From positions 1-64,000 of the forward strand of contig CAJFNC010000007.1 in NCBI GenBank assembly GCA_904393835.1: a stretch of 64,000 nucleotides of DNA, in the 5' to 3' direction. Of the stretch, positions 1 through 7,800 are shown piece by piece. A program made the position numbers and the translations under genes. The stretch's first letter is position 1. The number at the start of each line of letters is the position of its first letter. The notes under the pieces were generated by a model. That model was not told the origin of the DNA and did not search any database. It saw only the letters and a program-made list of their open reading frames with translations. This stretch comes from an uncultured Ruminococcus sp. (lineage in GTDB: Bacteria; Bacillota; Clostridia; Oscillospirales; Acutalibacteraceae).

Positions 1-99
1 TGTTTCCTCTGCTCTGTGGCGGCTGAAATTTCTCATCATGCTGTCGATAAGCTCGTTTTCAATTGCTTCAAACGCTTGTGAAATATCATAATCAGCCAT
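1..99 (-). CDS. Phage minor capsid / head morphogenesis protein, N-terminal fragment
   Basis: Only the first 33 codons lie in the window, beginning MADYDISQAFEAIENELIDS; the gene continues past the left edge. It starts four bases after the portal stop codon, and the sequence AGGATTTTAACAT before ATG offers a weak ribosome binding site. In SPP1/A118-like phages the gene after the portal usually encodes a minor head protein, and its N-terminus is often a short helical stretch of this kind. The function is inferred from position and from the general look of the N-terminus, not from a diagnostic motif. Confidence 0.5.
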   Translation of the reverse strand, partial: MADYDISQAFEAIENELIDSMMRNFSRHRAEET

Positions 100-102
100 A
101 TG

Positions 103-1611
103 TTAAAATCCTATCGGTTGAATATCGTCAAGTTCTGAGGTTTCGTCCTCAAACGCAATACCCTGTTCCTCTTTAATTCTCTTAACTTCCTGTTCTTTCC
201 AAACATCACTTTTACTGTCGCCGTACAGCTCTTCAATAATTTGCTCAGTCGACATAAGCCCTGCTGTCTTAGCTTTTGCAACTGTTTCAACCTGACTTTC
301 AAAGCTCGGGTTGGCATACTCGCCGAATTTTACAGAGATTTCAATATCCGAATAATCAATGTTTGAGTTGTGTACCAAAGCGTCAGCTTGCAATGCGGCT
401 TTTACAAGTTTAGGTAATGCGTTGTTAAGCAGTTCGATTAGTGTCTGCCTTGTGTAGAGCGTGGTTTTTTCCTTTTCACGCTGAGCCTCGGCATTGTCGA
501 GTTTCTTTGTGTCAATTCCGAGAGTCGACGGTGATAAAACGCCCTGCAAACAGAGGTCAAGAGCAGTGATGTACGAGCTTAAATAGCTGTCGTGCTGAAT
601 TGTCGGGCTTTCTACCGTAATTTTATTTACTGATTTTTCATTTGTTGTATCACTTTGTGTAGCTATAAAACGATTATCAAAAGCGTTAGGTTTTTGAACC
701 TCCCCTGTTTCGGGGTTATAGGGAAGAAACACATCGGGTATATATTTTGTCGTCCGTCCTGCTCTGAGCGCGTCCATCCACTGCGACCACACTTCATCGA
801 GACTGTCGAAAGCGTCTGTTTTCGCCCCGATAATTCCCGCCCCTCTGCCCTTGTGGCACGACTTGCCGAAAATTACAGGAACAGCCCAGATATAGTCTTT
901 ATCGAAAGTCACTCCTTTACAGTCCACCCACGACAATGCAGGAATAGCGTTCGGCGGTAATTCTTTGCCGTTATCATTAAACAAAGCGTAATTGATATAG
1001 CCGTAACCGTAGGTTTCCTCAAAGAGGTAACGCTTGTTTTTGTAAAAATAATCGGTATAAAACTTAACCTCTCGAATGTGTCCGCGAACATATGTATAAT
1101 CCACGTTTTCAGCTCCGTACCACTCAATTATCGGCGTGTCGGATATTTCTCTGTCGTAAGAAATTTTTAAAGCTCCATCGCCTACTACGCACAAGTCGTG
1201 CAGTAAGAGACTCAAAGTATCGGCAAAGTTGTTTTCTTTTTCGATTTGCTCCCAGCGTTCGGCAGGAGCGGTACTGCTTTTGCTGCTGATTTCAATACCG
1301 TTATAGTCTGCAATTATGATGTTTGCGATTGTATCACACATCAGCGCCGGTAAGCCCGTATGTATCTTGCGGATTTCAAGCCCCGGGGTTGAACTTGCTT
1401 TCCAAAACATTGTTGACGGTACGTCGAGCTCGGCATACAAATCGCTGAGCAATTCGCTCTTTCCCTGATACCATATGCGGTTGCAGGCACATTCCGTCAT
1501 ATGATTGGTTCTTTCGTTGATTGTTATAATTTTATCGTGTGCAGGATTTACCCTCAAAAAACTTCTTAATCCCTGCCTTATTGAATCTGCCATAAATTTA
1601 ATCAGCCCCAT
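103..1611 (-). CDS. Phage portal protein (SPP1 gp6-like family)
   Basis: A protein of about 502 residues of the tailed-phage portal type, which forms the dodecameric ring through which DNA is packed into the head. Length and overall composition fit the SPP1 Gp6-like family, with a long acidic, charged C-terminal tail. The frame is open further to a GTG at 1620, but AGGAAG lies seven bases before the ATG at 1611, so MGLIKFMADS is the better start. It overlaps the end of the short terminase-like frame (stop at 1598) and is followed after four bases by the minor capsid gene, the usual packaging-portal-head order. The frame looks intact, with no stop or shift. Alternative: a portal of a defective element, given what lies upstream. 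Confidence 0.75.
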   Translation of the reverse strand: MGLIKFMADSIRQGLRSFLRVNPAHDKIITINERTNHMTECACNRIWYQGKSELLSDLYAELDVPSTMFWKASSTPGLEIRKIHTGLPALMCDTIANIIIADYNGIEISSKSSTAPAERWEQIEKENNFADTLSLLLHDLCVVGDGALKISYDREISDTPIIEWYGAENVDYTYVRGHIREVKFYTDYFYKNKRYLFEETYGYGYINYALFNDNGKELPPNAIPALSWVDCKGVTFDKDYIWAVPVIFGKSCHKGRGAGIIGAKTDAFDSLDEVWSQWMDALRAGRTTKYIPDVFLPYNPETGEVQKPNAFDNRFIATQSDTTNEKSVNKITVESPTIQHDSYLSSYITALDLCLQGVLSPSTLGIDTKKLDNAEAQREKEKTTLYTRQTLIELLNNALPKLVKAALQADALVHNSNIDYSDIEISVKFGEYANPSFESQVETVAKAKTAGLMSTEQIIEELYGDSKSDVWKEQEVKRIKEEQGIAFEDETSELDDIQPIGF

Positions 1612-1741
1612 TTTTCTCACTTCCTATGCTGCTTATAAACGGCAGCCACGCATATTGACCACTGTTTATAAAATGGTCGTGCCCGTCCTCGGGCGTGTTA
1701 TCCTTATCTTCAAGCCACTTTTGATATTTTCCTTTTGCCAC
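1598..1741 (-). pseudogene. Terminase remnant: start of small subunit joined to probable end of large subunit
   Basis: A 47-codon frame starts at GTG 1741 behind AGAGGTGG. Its first residues, MAKGKYQKWL, match the usual opening of phage terminase small subunits. After about ten residues it changes to an acidic stretch and GQYAWLPFISSIGSE, and its stop overlaps the portal start in the way a terminase large subunit normally does. I read this as the scar of a deletion that removed nearly all of both terminase genes but kept the frame. The start signature and overlap are seen; the large-subunit origin of the tail is inference. It could instead be a small phage protein of its own. Confidence 0.5.
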
Positions 1742-1767
1742 CGTCACCACCTCTCTCCGCCAAAACT

Positions 1768-1822
1768 AAAATCCGATAGATAAGCCAAAATCCAGAAAAA
1801 CGGCTTATTTATCGGATTTTTT
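1768..1822 (-). terminator. Intrinsic terminator after the leucine-rich repeat gene
   Basis: Two arms, ATCCGATAGATAAGCC and GGCTTATTTATCGGAT, pair around a 15-base loop and are flanked by A and T runs, so the hairpin can work on both strands. It sits 50 bases past the stop of the gene at 1873 and just outside the phage remnant, so it marks the host/phage border. Confidence 0.75.
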
Positions 1823-1872
1823 ATTGTTTATATTTACTTGTTTGCAATAACATTTTGCATACAACAACAATT

Positions 1873-2793
1873 TTATTGTACGTATTCTTTAAAAGGTATA
1901 TTGTGTTCGTTTGCATACTGTTCGGCATATGAGCCATTAATTCCGTAGATTGTAAGTTTCTCACAACCGTCAAAGGCATTATCGTAAATTTGAGTACATT
2001 TATCATAAATAATAATTTTTTCTAATGAACTGCACTCTCTAAACGCACCTGCACCTATACTCTCAATATTATCCGGAAGTTCAAGACTTACAAGTGAAGT
2101 ACACCACTCAAAAGCGTAAGATTCTATACTCGTAACGCTTTGTGGTATATTGACGGTTTCTAACTTTTCGCATACGCTAAATGCAATCATAGGTATCATC
2201 TCTAAACGGCTTGGAAGTATTATTGATTCCAAGCCACTGCCTTGGAAGCAAAAACGTTTAATAATCGTACCATCGTCAACAAAATTTATTTCTTTTAAAT
2301 TGACGCAATTTGTTAAAGACAGACTTGTTACAGACCCGGGAATATCAACTTTTTCTAATTTATCACAGTTTCTAATCTCAAGCTCTGTCAACGTATTCGG
2401 CAAGATAATTCTTTCTAAATTCTCGCAGCCGGAAATTGCTTCGTCTCCTACAATTTCCACACCTTCGGGTATAATTATCTCTTTTACCGTTGAGTTTCCC
2501 TCAAACAAACCGTCATACGTCATACTAAACAATATACCGCCAATTTTTCTGTCTCCGCCTAATTTTTTCACATCGTAAGAAGAAATTTTTGAAGGTATAG
2601 CTACAATTTCAGAAGTCATATCGGTTTTTACCAATGTTGCATTTTGTTTTTCGTCTACTTCAAATGTATATCCGCCGGTTTCGGTTATAGGATAATGTTT
2701 GTTACAATGCGAAAAAATCATTATAGAAAAAACAATAAAGATTATTATACATAATATTACAACAATTGCCCTGGTTACTTTTGTTTTATTCAT
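1873..2793 (-). CDS. Membrane-anchored BspA-type leucine-rich repeat protein
   Basis: A 306-residue protein. Residues 8-28 form one hydrophobic segment (VTRAIVVILCIIIFIVFSIM), which serves as signal anchor or uncleaved signal. From about residue 75 there are some seven repeats of the BspA/TpLRR type, with units such as GCENLERIILPNTLTEL and SVTSIESYAFEWC. The C-terminal unit ends in YGINGSYAEQYANEHNIPF, the usual cap of these repeats, also present in the two dockerin-bearing paralogues at 51 and 53 kb. No dockerin or other C-terminal anchor is seen here. The start has AGGGTGATATT before ATG. Such proteins are generally surface proteins that bind partners or glycans; the ligand is unknown. Confidence 0.8.
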   Translation of the reverse strand: MNKTKVTRAIVVILCIIIFIVFSIMIFSHCNKHYPITETGGYTFEVDEKQNATLVKTDMTSEIVAIPSKISSYDVKKLGGDRKIGGILFSMTYDGLFEGNSTVKEIIIPEGVEIVGDEAISGCENLERIILPNTLTELEIRNCDKLEKVDIPGSVTSLSLTNCVNLKEINFVDDGTIIKRFCFQGSGLESIILPSRLEMIPMIAFSVCEKLETVNIPQSVTSIESYAFEWCTSLVSLELPDNIESIGAGAFRECSSLEKIIIYDKCTQIYDNAFDGCEKLTIYGINGSYAEQYANEHNIPFKEYVQ

Positions 2794-2862
2794 AATATCA
2801 CCCTATAAAAATACATTCACATCGGATTTTCAGCAATGTAAATCCGAATATATCCTACAAAC

Positions 2863-2891
2863 ATTTTACTGGAATATTAGCTCAATTGCAA
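2863..2891 (-). promoter_or_regulatory. Candidate sigma-A promoter of the leucine-rich repeat gene
   Basis: Reading leftward, TTGCAA and TAAAAT are separated by 17 bases, about 70 bases before the start codon at 2793. A small hairpin (TCGGATTT pairing with AAATCCGA, 2823-2847) would lie in the leader. Matches are good but not perfect. Confidence 0.4.
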
Positions 2892-3938
2892 TACATTGTT
2901 ATAAAAAAGTTGTATAATTTTACGATTAAATTAATATTTCTACCAAAAGAACCGAATATCAGAAAGAGCGGCAATCACTATTGTGACTACCGCTCCGTTG
3001 GTTTTATTACTTAAGTATCTAAATTAAACGCATTACATATAAATTACATGAACTAAAATATATGTCAGTTTTATTAGAATTTTAAGTTAATAATTTAATC
3101 TGATTTTCAGTTAAGAATCATTAAATCATTGGAATTATTCCTTTACTATTATAATTTTTGGTTTATATAAGCTAATGTATTAAACATCTTTATAATTATC
3201 TTTATGTCATATATTAAATTAATAATTATATATTTATTATGTTATGCTTTATAAACCTGTTTTTAAGCTATATTCCCTATTATCTCTTAATCAATTCGTT
3301 TTTAGTTTATTTACCATCGTAATTTATAAACTTAAAATTGATTTTGGATTTTTCGTGTGTAGCTTAAATTATTACTCAGGACATTGGTAAACTCTCCTGT
3401 TCATAAAGTTTTATAATAGTGTTTTATAATTTTAAATTCTCATTGGTCTAACCACCGTTGTAAGATTTTTGACCTATTAAATTATATATGTAAAAATCCG
3501 TTACACCGAGATGTCAAACTCATTATTAAAATAATAACTTATTGGGACAATACAGTTTGCAGATGAAACTTTTCTTAAATTGTCTGAATAAATACTTTGT
3601 TTCATCAATAACATTAACGTTCAATTCATACTTTAATGTATAGGACAAATTATTGAATCATTTAATATTGTTACCGTTTAAACTAATGTCAAACTGCTAA
3701 GACTAATCCGAAAAACTATTAGAAATAAAAATTAAAATATGTTTAAAAAACATCTAAACGAGTAGTTTTTCAGCACAAACAAGTTTCAATTTAAAACTTG
3801 TTAAACACCTCGGTTTTAACTGTTAGGCGGTAATCTCCGAATAAAGTCTTTGATATGATTTAGGTAAGGTCTTCTGATTTTCATAACTTGTCAATAATAT
3901 TAGCAAAAATAAATATATTTTTATTTTTCTAAAACTTA
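2892..3938. other. Gene-free AT-rich stretch
   Basis: No open frame with a ribosome binding site or a recognisable product is visible on either strand over about 1.1 kb. The base composition is clearly more AT-rich than the flanking genes. The only structures I can point to are the leftward hairpin at 2966-2995 and the promoter-hairpin unit at its right end. It may be a decayed gene or an insertion scar; no terminal repeats or target duplications were found by eye. Confidence 0.6.
2966..2995 (-). terminator. Hairpin, better paired on the minus-strand transcript
   Basis: On the minus strand GAGCGGTAGTCAC pairs with GTGATTGCCGCTC over 13 bases around AATA, with two G-U pairs. On the plus strand the same two positions become C-A mismatches. 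The tail TTTCTGAT is only weakly T-rich. The strand bias suggests that leftward transcripts from the gene-free region or from gerQ end here. Confidence 0.5.
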
Positions 3939-3967
3939 TTTACTCTTTGTTTTTATTGTGTTATAAT
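3939..3967 (+). promoter_or_regulatory. Rightward promoter of a very short transcription unit
   Basis: TTTACT, 17 bases, then TATAAT preceded by TGT (extended -10). No plus-strand gene follows; a hairpin with a T run ends the unit about 60 bases later, at 4010-4037. Confidence 0.45.
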
Positions 3968-4009
3968 ATAAATGTTAGGGTGTAAAATAAATTTAATAAA
4001 TATATGTAA

Positions 4010-4037
4010 TCGGTATAGTTATCTATACCGATTTTTT
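4010..4037 (+). terminator. Hairpin with T run at the 3' end of gerQ
   Basis: AATCGGTATAG and CTATACCGATT pair perfectly around TTAT. The T run (TTTTTT) follows on the plus strand; on the minus strand, where gerQ ends inside the hairpin flank, the tail is not T-rich. It is therefore a better terminator for the short rightward unit than for gerQ. Confidence 0.6.
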
Positions 4038-4659
4038 AATAGTAGAATCTTATAAATTTAATGTTGTAAAAATCGCAGGTTGTAATATCGTTAGTATCGA
4101 GCTCGTTAATCAGAATATAGTTTGACGCTACACCAAGCAGATAGCCTGACTTTGTCACAATTGTGTTTGAACCTACGAGAAAATCAATTGACACTCTTCT
4201 TCCAATCTGCGTACGGATAAACCCGTTTAGATACTGTATGCTCTGAGCAGATACGGGATAAGGATTATTAATATCCGTTATTTCAAATCCCATATTTTCA
4301 GACAGCCTGTTTTCAATTGTCGCGCCGTAATCAAGCACGGTAGCAGGCGTCTGTTGCATCGGCTCATTATTTCCTGTCTGAGCAACATTTTGACCGGAAG
4401 ATCCATTTGAAGGTTGATTGGAATCATATATTATTGCGTTGTTATATGCAGCAATTTCTCCGATTGACGGAATTGTAAACCCCTCTATGTCGAGTGTATT
4501 TGCTACACACCCCTGACTTCCGCAGGCGCCGGGATTATTCAATCCGTAGTATGCTCCTGCATTTAATTGATTATTATAGGTCTGAGGCGGTTGACCGTAA
4601 TTTATCGGTTGCGGCTCAGCTTGTGTATTGTTATTTGTCGTAAGCTCTCTGTTGTCCAT
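4036..4659 (-). CDS. gerQ: GerQ-like spore coat protein
   Basis: A 207-residue protein. The first 120 residues are rich in N, Q, P and G (low complexity), and the C-terminal 65 residues are a compact domain: LNGFIRTQIGRRVSIDFLVG, then SGYLLGVASNYILINE and CDFYNIKFIRFYY. This resembles the C-terminal domain of GerQ (YwdL), the coat protein that is crosslinked by transglutaminase and is needed for CwlJ to work in Bacillus spores. A GTG at 4671 overlaps the cwlJ stop, but AGGTG lies just before the ATG at 4659, giving MDNRELTT. The gene directly follows cwlJ, which strongly supports the assignment. Confidence 0.7.
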   Translation of the reverse strand: MDNRELTTNNNTQAEPQPINYGQPPQTYNNQLNAGAYYGLNNPGACGSQGCVANTLDIEGFTIPSIGEIAAYNNAIIYDSNQPSNGSSGQNVAQTGNNEPMQQTPATVLDYGATIENRLSENMGFEITDINNPYPVSAQSIQYLNGFIRTQIGRRVSIDFLVGSNTIVTKSGYLLGVASNYILINELDTNDITTCDFYNIKFIRFYY

Positions 4660-4667
4660 ATTGCACC

Positions 4668-5111
4668 TCACGTATTAGAATATGACGGGGTTGGTGCATA
4701 AAAGCAATGCGCTCCCACCCTGTTGTATATAATTCCGTTATTTGACGGGAAATATGTTGGGCAGCTGTCGGAAAACGGATTAAAATAAAATATTGAATTT
4801 CCAACCGAAGAATCCGTGTTTCCCGCCAATGCCCAATCGGCTATTTCGTAATGAATATCTTCAGGGTCAATATTGTAGATATTCTGCGGATTATATTGAC
4901 CGCCGATTGAGGTTTTAAGGCAAGTAAATTGATTTGGCTGCTCAATTATCGCCCTGACATTCCCGCCGTTGCTGACCCTGGCAAATTCTCCGTCCGGAAC
5001 ATTTGCTCTGTTTATTATAACAGAGGCAACCGCACGCATTCCGTCTTCTCCCTCACCGCCTGCTTCACATTTAATGAGCCTGGCAAGCAGTTCGCGAGTA
5101 TCAAAAGCCAT
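4668..5111 (-). CDS. cwlJ: Spore cortex-lytic cell wall hydrolase, CwlJ/SleB family
   Basis: A 147-residue protein consisting of one hydrolase_2 domain. Visible family signatures are LLARLIKCEAGGEGEDGMRA (the catalytic Glu of this family lies in the ..EAxGE.. motif), VASVIINRANVPDG, and FYNP-like IFYFNPFSDSC near the end. There is no signal peptide and no separate peptidoglycan-binding domain, which is the CwlJ rather than SleB architecture; CwlJ is made in the mother cell and sits in the coat. It degrades cortex peptidoglycan with muramic-delta-lactam during germination. The start has AGGTGATAAA before ATG. It is followed by gerQ with a four-base overlap. Confidence 0.85.
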   Translation of the reverse strand: MAFDTRELLARLIKCEAGGEGEDGMRAVASVIINRANVPDGEFARVSNGGNVRAIIEQPNQFTCLKTSIGGQYNPQNIYNIDPEDIHYEIADWALAGNTDSSVGNSIFYFNPFSDSCPTYFPSNNGIIYNRVGAHCFYAPTPSYSNT

Positions 5112-5231
5112 TTTATCACCTGCCGTTGATTTGTGTTGACGTCAAACTATGGTTCAAATAATAAACAATGTATTGAATTACACAACTAGAATTCAGAAAA
5201 TATCACCCGAGCAACATTGTCTGATTTGCTA

Positions 5232-5258
5232 TATACTATGCAAATAAAATAATATTGT
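5232..5258 (-). promoter_or_regulatory. Possible sigma-K/sigma-E promoter of cwlJ-gerQ
   Basis: Reading leftward there is AC, 16 bases, then CATAGTATA, which fits the sigma-K pattern AC-N16/17-CATANNNTA. Mother-cell sigma factors drive cwlJ and gerQ in Bacillus. The match is short and the region AT-rich, so chance agreement is possible. Confidence 0.35.
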
Positions 5259-5263
5259 TACAT

Positions 5264-5304
5264 AAAAAGCCGCAGGCTGCATATCACATAAACAACCTGC
5301 GGCT
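5264..5304 (-). terminator. Terminator of the purine operon
   Basis: After the purD stop, AGCCGCAGGTT and CAGCCTGCGGCT pair around a 13-base loop, followed by TTTTTAT. Confidence 0.85.
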
Positions 5305-5319
5305 AAATATTTTTAATGA

Positions 5320-6585
5320 TTATTTAATTCTGCCTATATCGTGTCTGAAGTGAGCGCCTTCAAACTTGATTTTATCAACTGCGCCATAAGCTTTTTTGAG
5401 TGCTTCATCAAGCGTCGGGGCAGTTGCTGTTACTCCGAGTACACGACCGCCGTTAGTGTAGAACTTGCCGTTCTCGTACTTTGTACCTGCGTGGTAAACC
5501 GTAGCGCCGTCAACCTGACCGTTTTCGTCAAGTCCGAAGATTTCAATTCCCTTTTTGTAGGAAAGCGGATATCCGCCGCTTGCCATTACTACACACGCGG
5601 CAGCACCGTCATACCACTCAATGTTGATGTCAGAAAGCTTTTCATCAATTACGGCTTCGCAAATGTCAACAAGATCGGTTTTAAGACGCGGTAAAACTAC
5701 CTGAGCTTCGGGGTCGCCGAAACGTGCATTGTATTCGATAACTTTCGGACCGTCGGGAGTAATCATTAATCCGAAGTACAAACAGCCCTTAAACGGTCTG
5801 CCCTCTTTATTCATAGCTTCAATAGTCGGCTTGAAAATGGTATTCATACACTCTTCGGCAATTTCATCGGTATAATAAGGGTTGGGACTGACTGTACCCA
5901 TACCGCCTGTATTAAGACCTTCGTCATTGTCATAGGCGCGTTTGTGATCCTTTGAACTTACCATCGGTTTTACACACTTGCCGTCGGTAAATGCAAGCAC
6001 AGACACCTCTGGTCCGGTAAGAAATTCTTCAATAACGATATTATTACCCGAATCACCGAATTTCTTATCTTCCATAATTGATTTTACAGCATCAACAGCC
6101 TCGTCAATCGTCTGAGCTATAATAACGCCTTTGCCCAAAGCAAGACCGTCGGCTTTTACTACTACGGGAGTTGTATTTTCAGCTTTAATATACTCTATTG
6201 CTTTATGAGGATTATCAAAAACCTCGTATTTAGCAGTAGGTATATTGTATTTTTTCATAAGATTTTTTGAGAAAACCTTTGACGCTTCAATAACAGCGGC
6301 GTTTGCGTTTGGCCCGAAAGCTCGAATACCAGCAGCGTCAAACGCATCTACCATACCTGCGGCAAGCGGGTCGTCGGGAGCCACGAAAGCTAAATCGATG
6401 TTGTTTTCTTTTGCAAACTTCACCATATTTTCTTTGTCCATAACATCGATATCAACGAGTTGTGCATCCCTTGAAATACCGCCGTTACCGGGAGCACAGT
6501 AAAGTTTGGTGCATTTAGGACTTTCAAGCAGCTTTTTAATTAGTGCGTGTTCTCTGCCGCCTGAACCAATCATTAATATATTCAT
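5320..6585 (-). CDS. purD: Phosphoribosylamine-glycine ligase (GARS)
   Basis: Joins glycine to 5-phosphoribosylamine with ATP to give GAR, the second step of purine synthesis. The 421-residue length is normal for the stand-alone enzyme. Seen: N-terminal MNILMIGSGGREHAL, the ATP-grasp stretch VVKADGLALGKGV, NTGGMGTVSPNPY, and the metal-binding YNARFGDPEAQ. It is the last gene of the operon, 12 bases after purH; GAGGTGATAAA precedes the ATG. The usual fused purD-purM-purN arrangement of eukaryotes is not present. Confidence 0.97.
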   Translation of the reverse strand: MNILMIGSGGREHALIKKLLESPKCTKLYCAPGNGGISRDAQLVDIDVMDKENMVKFAKENNIDLAFVAPDDPLAAGMVDAFDAAGIRAFGPNANAAVIEASKVFSKNLMKKYNIPTAKYEVFDNPHKAIEYIKAENTTPVVVKADGLALGKGVIIAQTIDEAVDAVKSIMEDKKFGDSGNNIVIEEFLTGPEVSVLAFTDGKCVKPMVSSKDHKRAYDNDEGLNTGGMGTVSPNPYYTDEIAEECMNTIFKPTIEAMNKEGRPFKGCLYFGLMITPDGPKVIEYNARFGDPEAQVVLPRLKTDLVDICEAVIDEKLSDINIEWYDGAAACVVMASGGYPLSYKKGIEIFGLDENGQVDGATVYHAGTKYENGKFYTNGGRVLGVTATAPTLDEALKKAYGAVDKIKFEGAHFRHDIGRIK

Positions 6586-6597
6586 TTTATCACCTCA

Positions 6598-7776
6598 TTA
6601 GTGGTGGAAAAGTCTGATTCCCGTAAATGACATTGTCATACCATACTTGTTGCAAGTCTCAATAACGTTGTCATCTCTGATTGAGCCGCCCGGCTGAGCA
6701 ACAAACTCTACGCCTGAACGCTTAGCTCTTTCAATATTGTCACCAAACGGGAAAAATGCGTCTGAGCCGAGTGAAACGCCCTTAAATGTTGAGAGCCATT
6801 CCTTCTTTTCCTCTTTTGTAAGAGGTTCGGGCTTAGTTTTAAAGAACTGTTGCCAAATGCCGTCGGCGAGAACATCCTCATAGTCGTCGGAAATATATAC
6901 ATCAATTGTATTATCTCTGTCGGGACGTCTGATATTGTCAACAAAAGGAAGATTCATAACCTTGGGATGCTGTCTGAGATACCAAATATCAGCTTTGTTA
7001 CCAGCAAGGCGAGTACAATGTATTCTTGACTGCTGACCGGCACCTACGCCGATAGCCTGTCCGCCCTTAGTGTAACAAACAGAGTTTGATTGAGTATATT
7101 TGAGTGTGATAAGTGCAATGAGCAAATCACGTTTAGCATCTTCGGGAAGGTTTTTATTCTCTGTTACAATGTTCTGCATAAGCATTGCTTCATCTATTTT
7201 TAGGTTATTTCTGCCCTGCTCAAATGTAACGCCGAAAACATCTTTGTGCTCTATAGGATTTGGTACGTAATCAGGGTCAATTTTTACAATATTATATGTG
7301 CCCTTTCTTTTACTTTTGAGCACCTCGAGTGCTTCGGGGGTGTAGTCTGGAGCAATAATTCCGTCAGAAACTTCGCGCTTCAAGAGTAATGCTGTCTGAA
7401 CATCGCAAGTATCTGAAAGGGCTACCCAGTCACCGTATGATGACATTCTGTCTGCGCCTCTTGCCATAGCGTAAGCAGACGCAATCGGAGAAAGCTCAAG
7501 GTCATCTACAAAGTAGATTTTTTTGAGTGTATCGGAAAGCTCGGTTGCAACTGCCGCACCTGCAGGGCTTACGTGCTTAAAAGAAGCGGCAGCAGGAAGA
7601 CCGGTTGCTTCTTTGAGCTCTTTTACAAGCTGCCATGAGTTAAAAGCATCAAGAAAGTTAATGTAACCCGGCTTGCCGTTGAGTACTTCTACGGGAAGAT
7701 CGGAACCGTCATTCATAAAAATTCTTGACGGCTTCTGGTTGGGGTTACAACCGTATTTTAAAGCGAGTTCATTCAT
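6598..7776 (-). CDS. purH: Stand-alone AICAR transformylase (C-terminal half of PurH)
   Basis: Transfers a formyl group from 10-formyl-THF to AICAR. The 392 residues correspond to the transformylase half of ordinary bifunctional PurH (about 510 residues); the N-terminal MGS-fold IMP cyclohydrolase half is missing. Seen: ALKYGCNPNQKP at the N-terminus, the catalytic Lys-His pair in SFKHVSPAG (K67, H68), TLKYTQSNSVCYTKGGQAIG, GAGQQSRIHCTR and the C-terminal FVAQPGGSIRDD and FTGIRLFHH. The frame is intact, and AAAGGA lies before the ATG, so this is a real short gene and not a truncation. The missing reaction is covered by the purO-like gene just upstream. Some authors give such single-domain proteins a separate name (purV). 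Confidence 0.92.
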   Translation of the reverse strand: MNELALKYGCNPNQKPSRIFMNDGSDLPVEVLNGKPGYINFLDAFNSWQLVKELKEATGLPAAASFKHVSPAGAAVATELSDTLKKIYFVDDLELSPIASAYAMARGADRMSSYGDWVALSDTCDVQTALLLKREVSDGIIAPDYTPEALEVLKSKRKGTYNIVKIDPDYVPNPIEHKDVFGVTFEQGRNNLKIDEAMLMQNIVTENKNLPEDAKRDLLIALITLKYTQSNSVCYTKGGQAIGVGAGQQSRIHCTRLAGNKADIWYLRQHPKVMNLPFVDNIRRPDRDNTIDVYISDDYEDVLADGIWQQFFKTKPEPLTKEEKKEWLSTFKGVSLGSDAFFPFGDNIERAKRSGVEFVAQPGGSIRDDNVIETCNKYGMTMSFTGIRLFHH

Positions 7777-7800
7777 TTGTAACAGTCCTTTCGTAAAAAC

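Noticed and set aside
2150..2578. Rightward open frame of 142 codons
   Set aside because: It lies wholly inside the leftward leucine-rich repeat gene, has no ribosome binding site and its composition mirrors the repeats.
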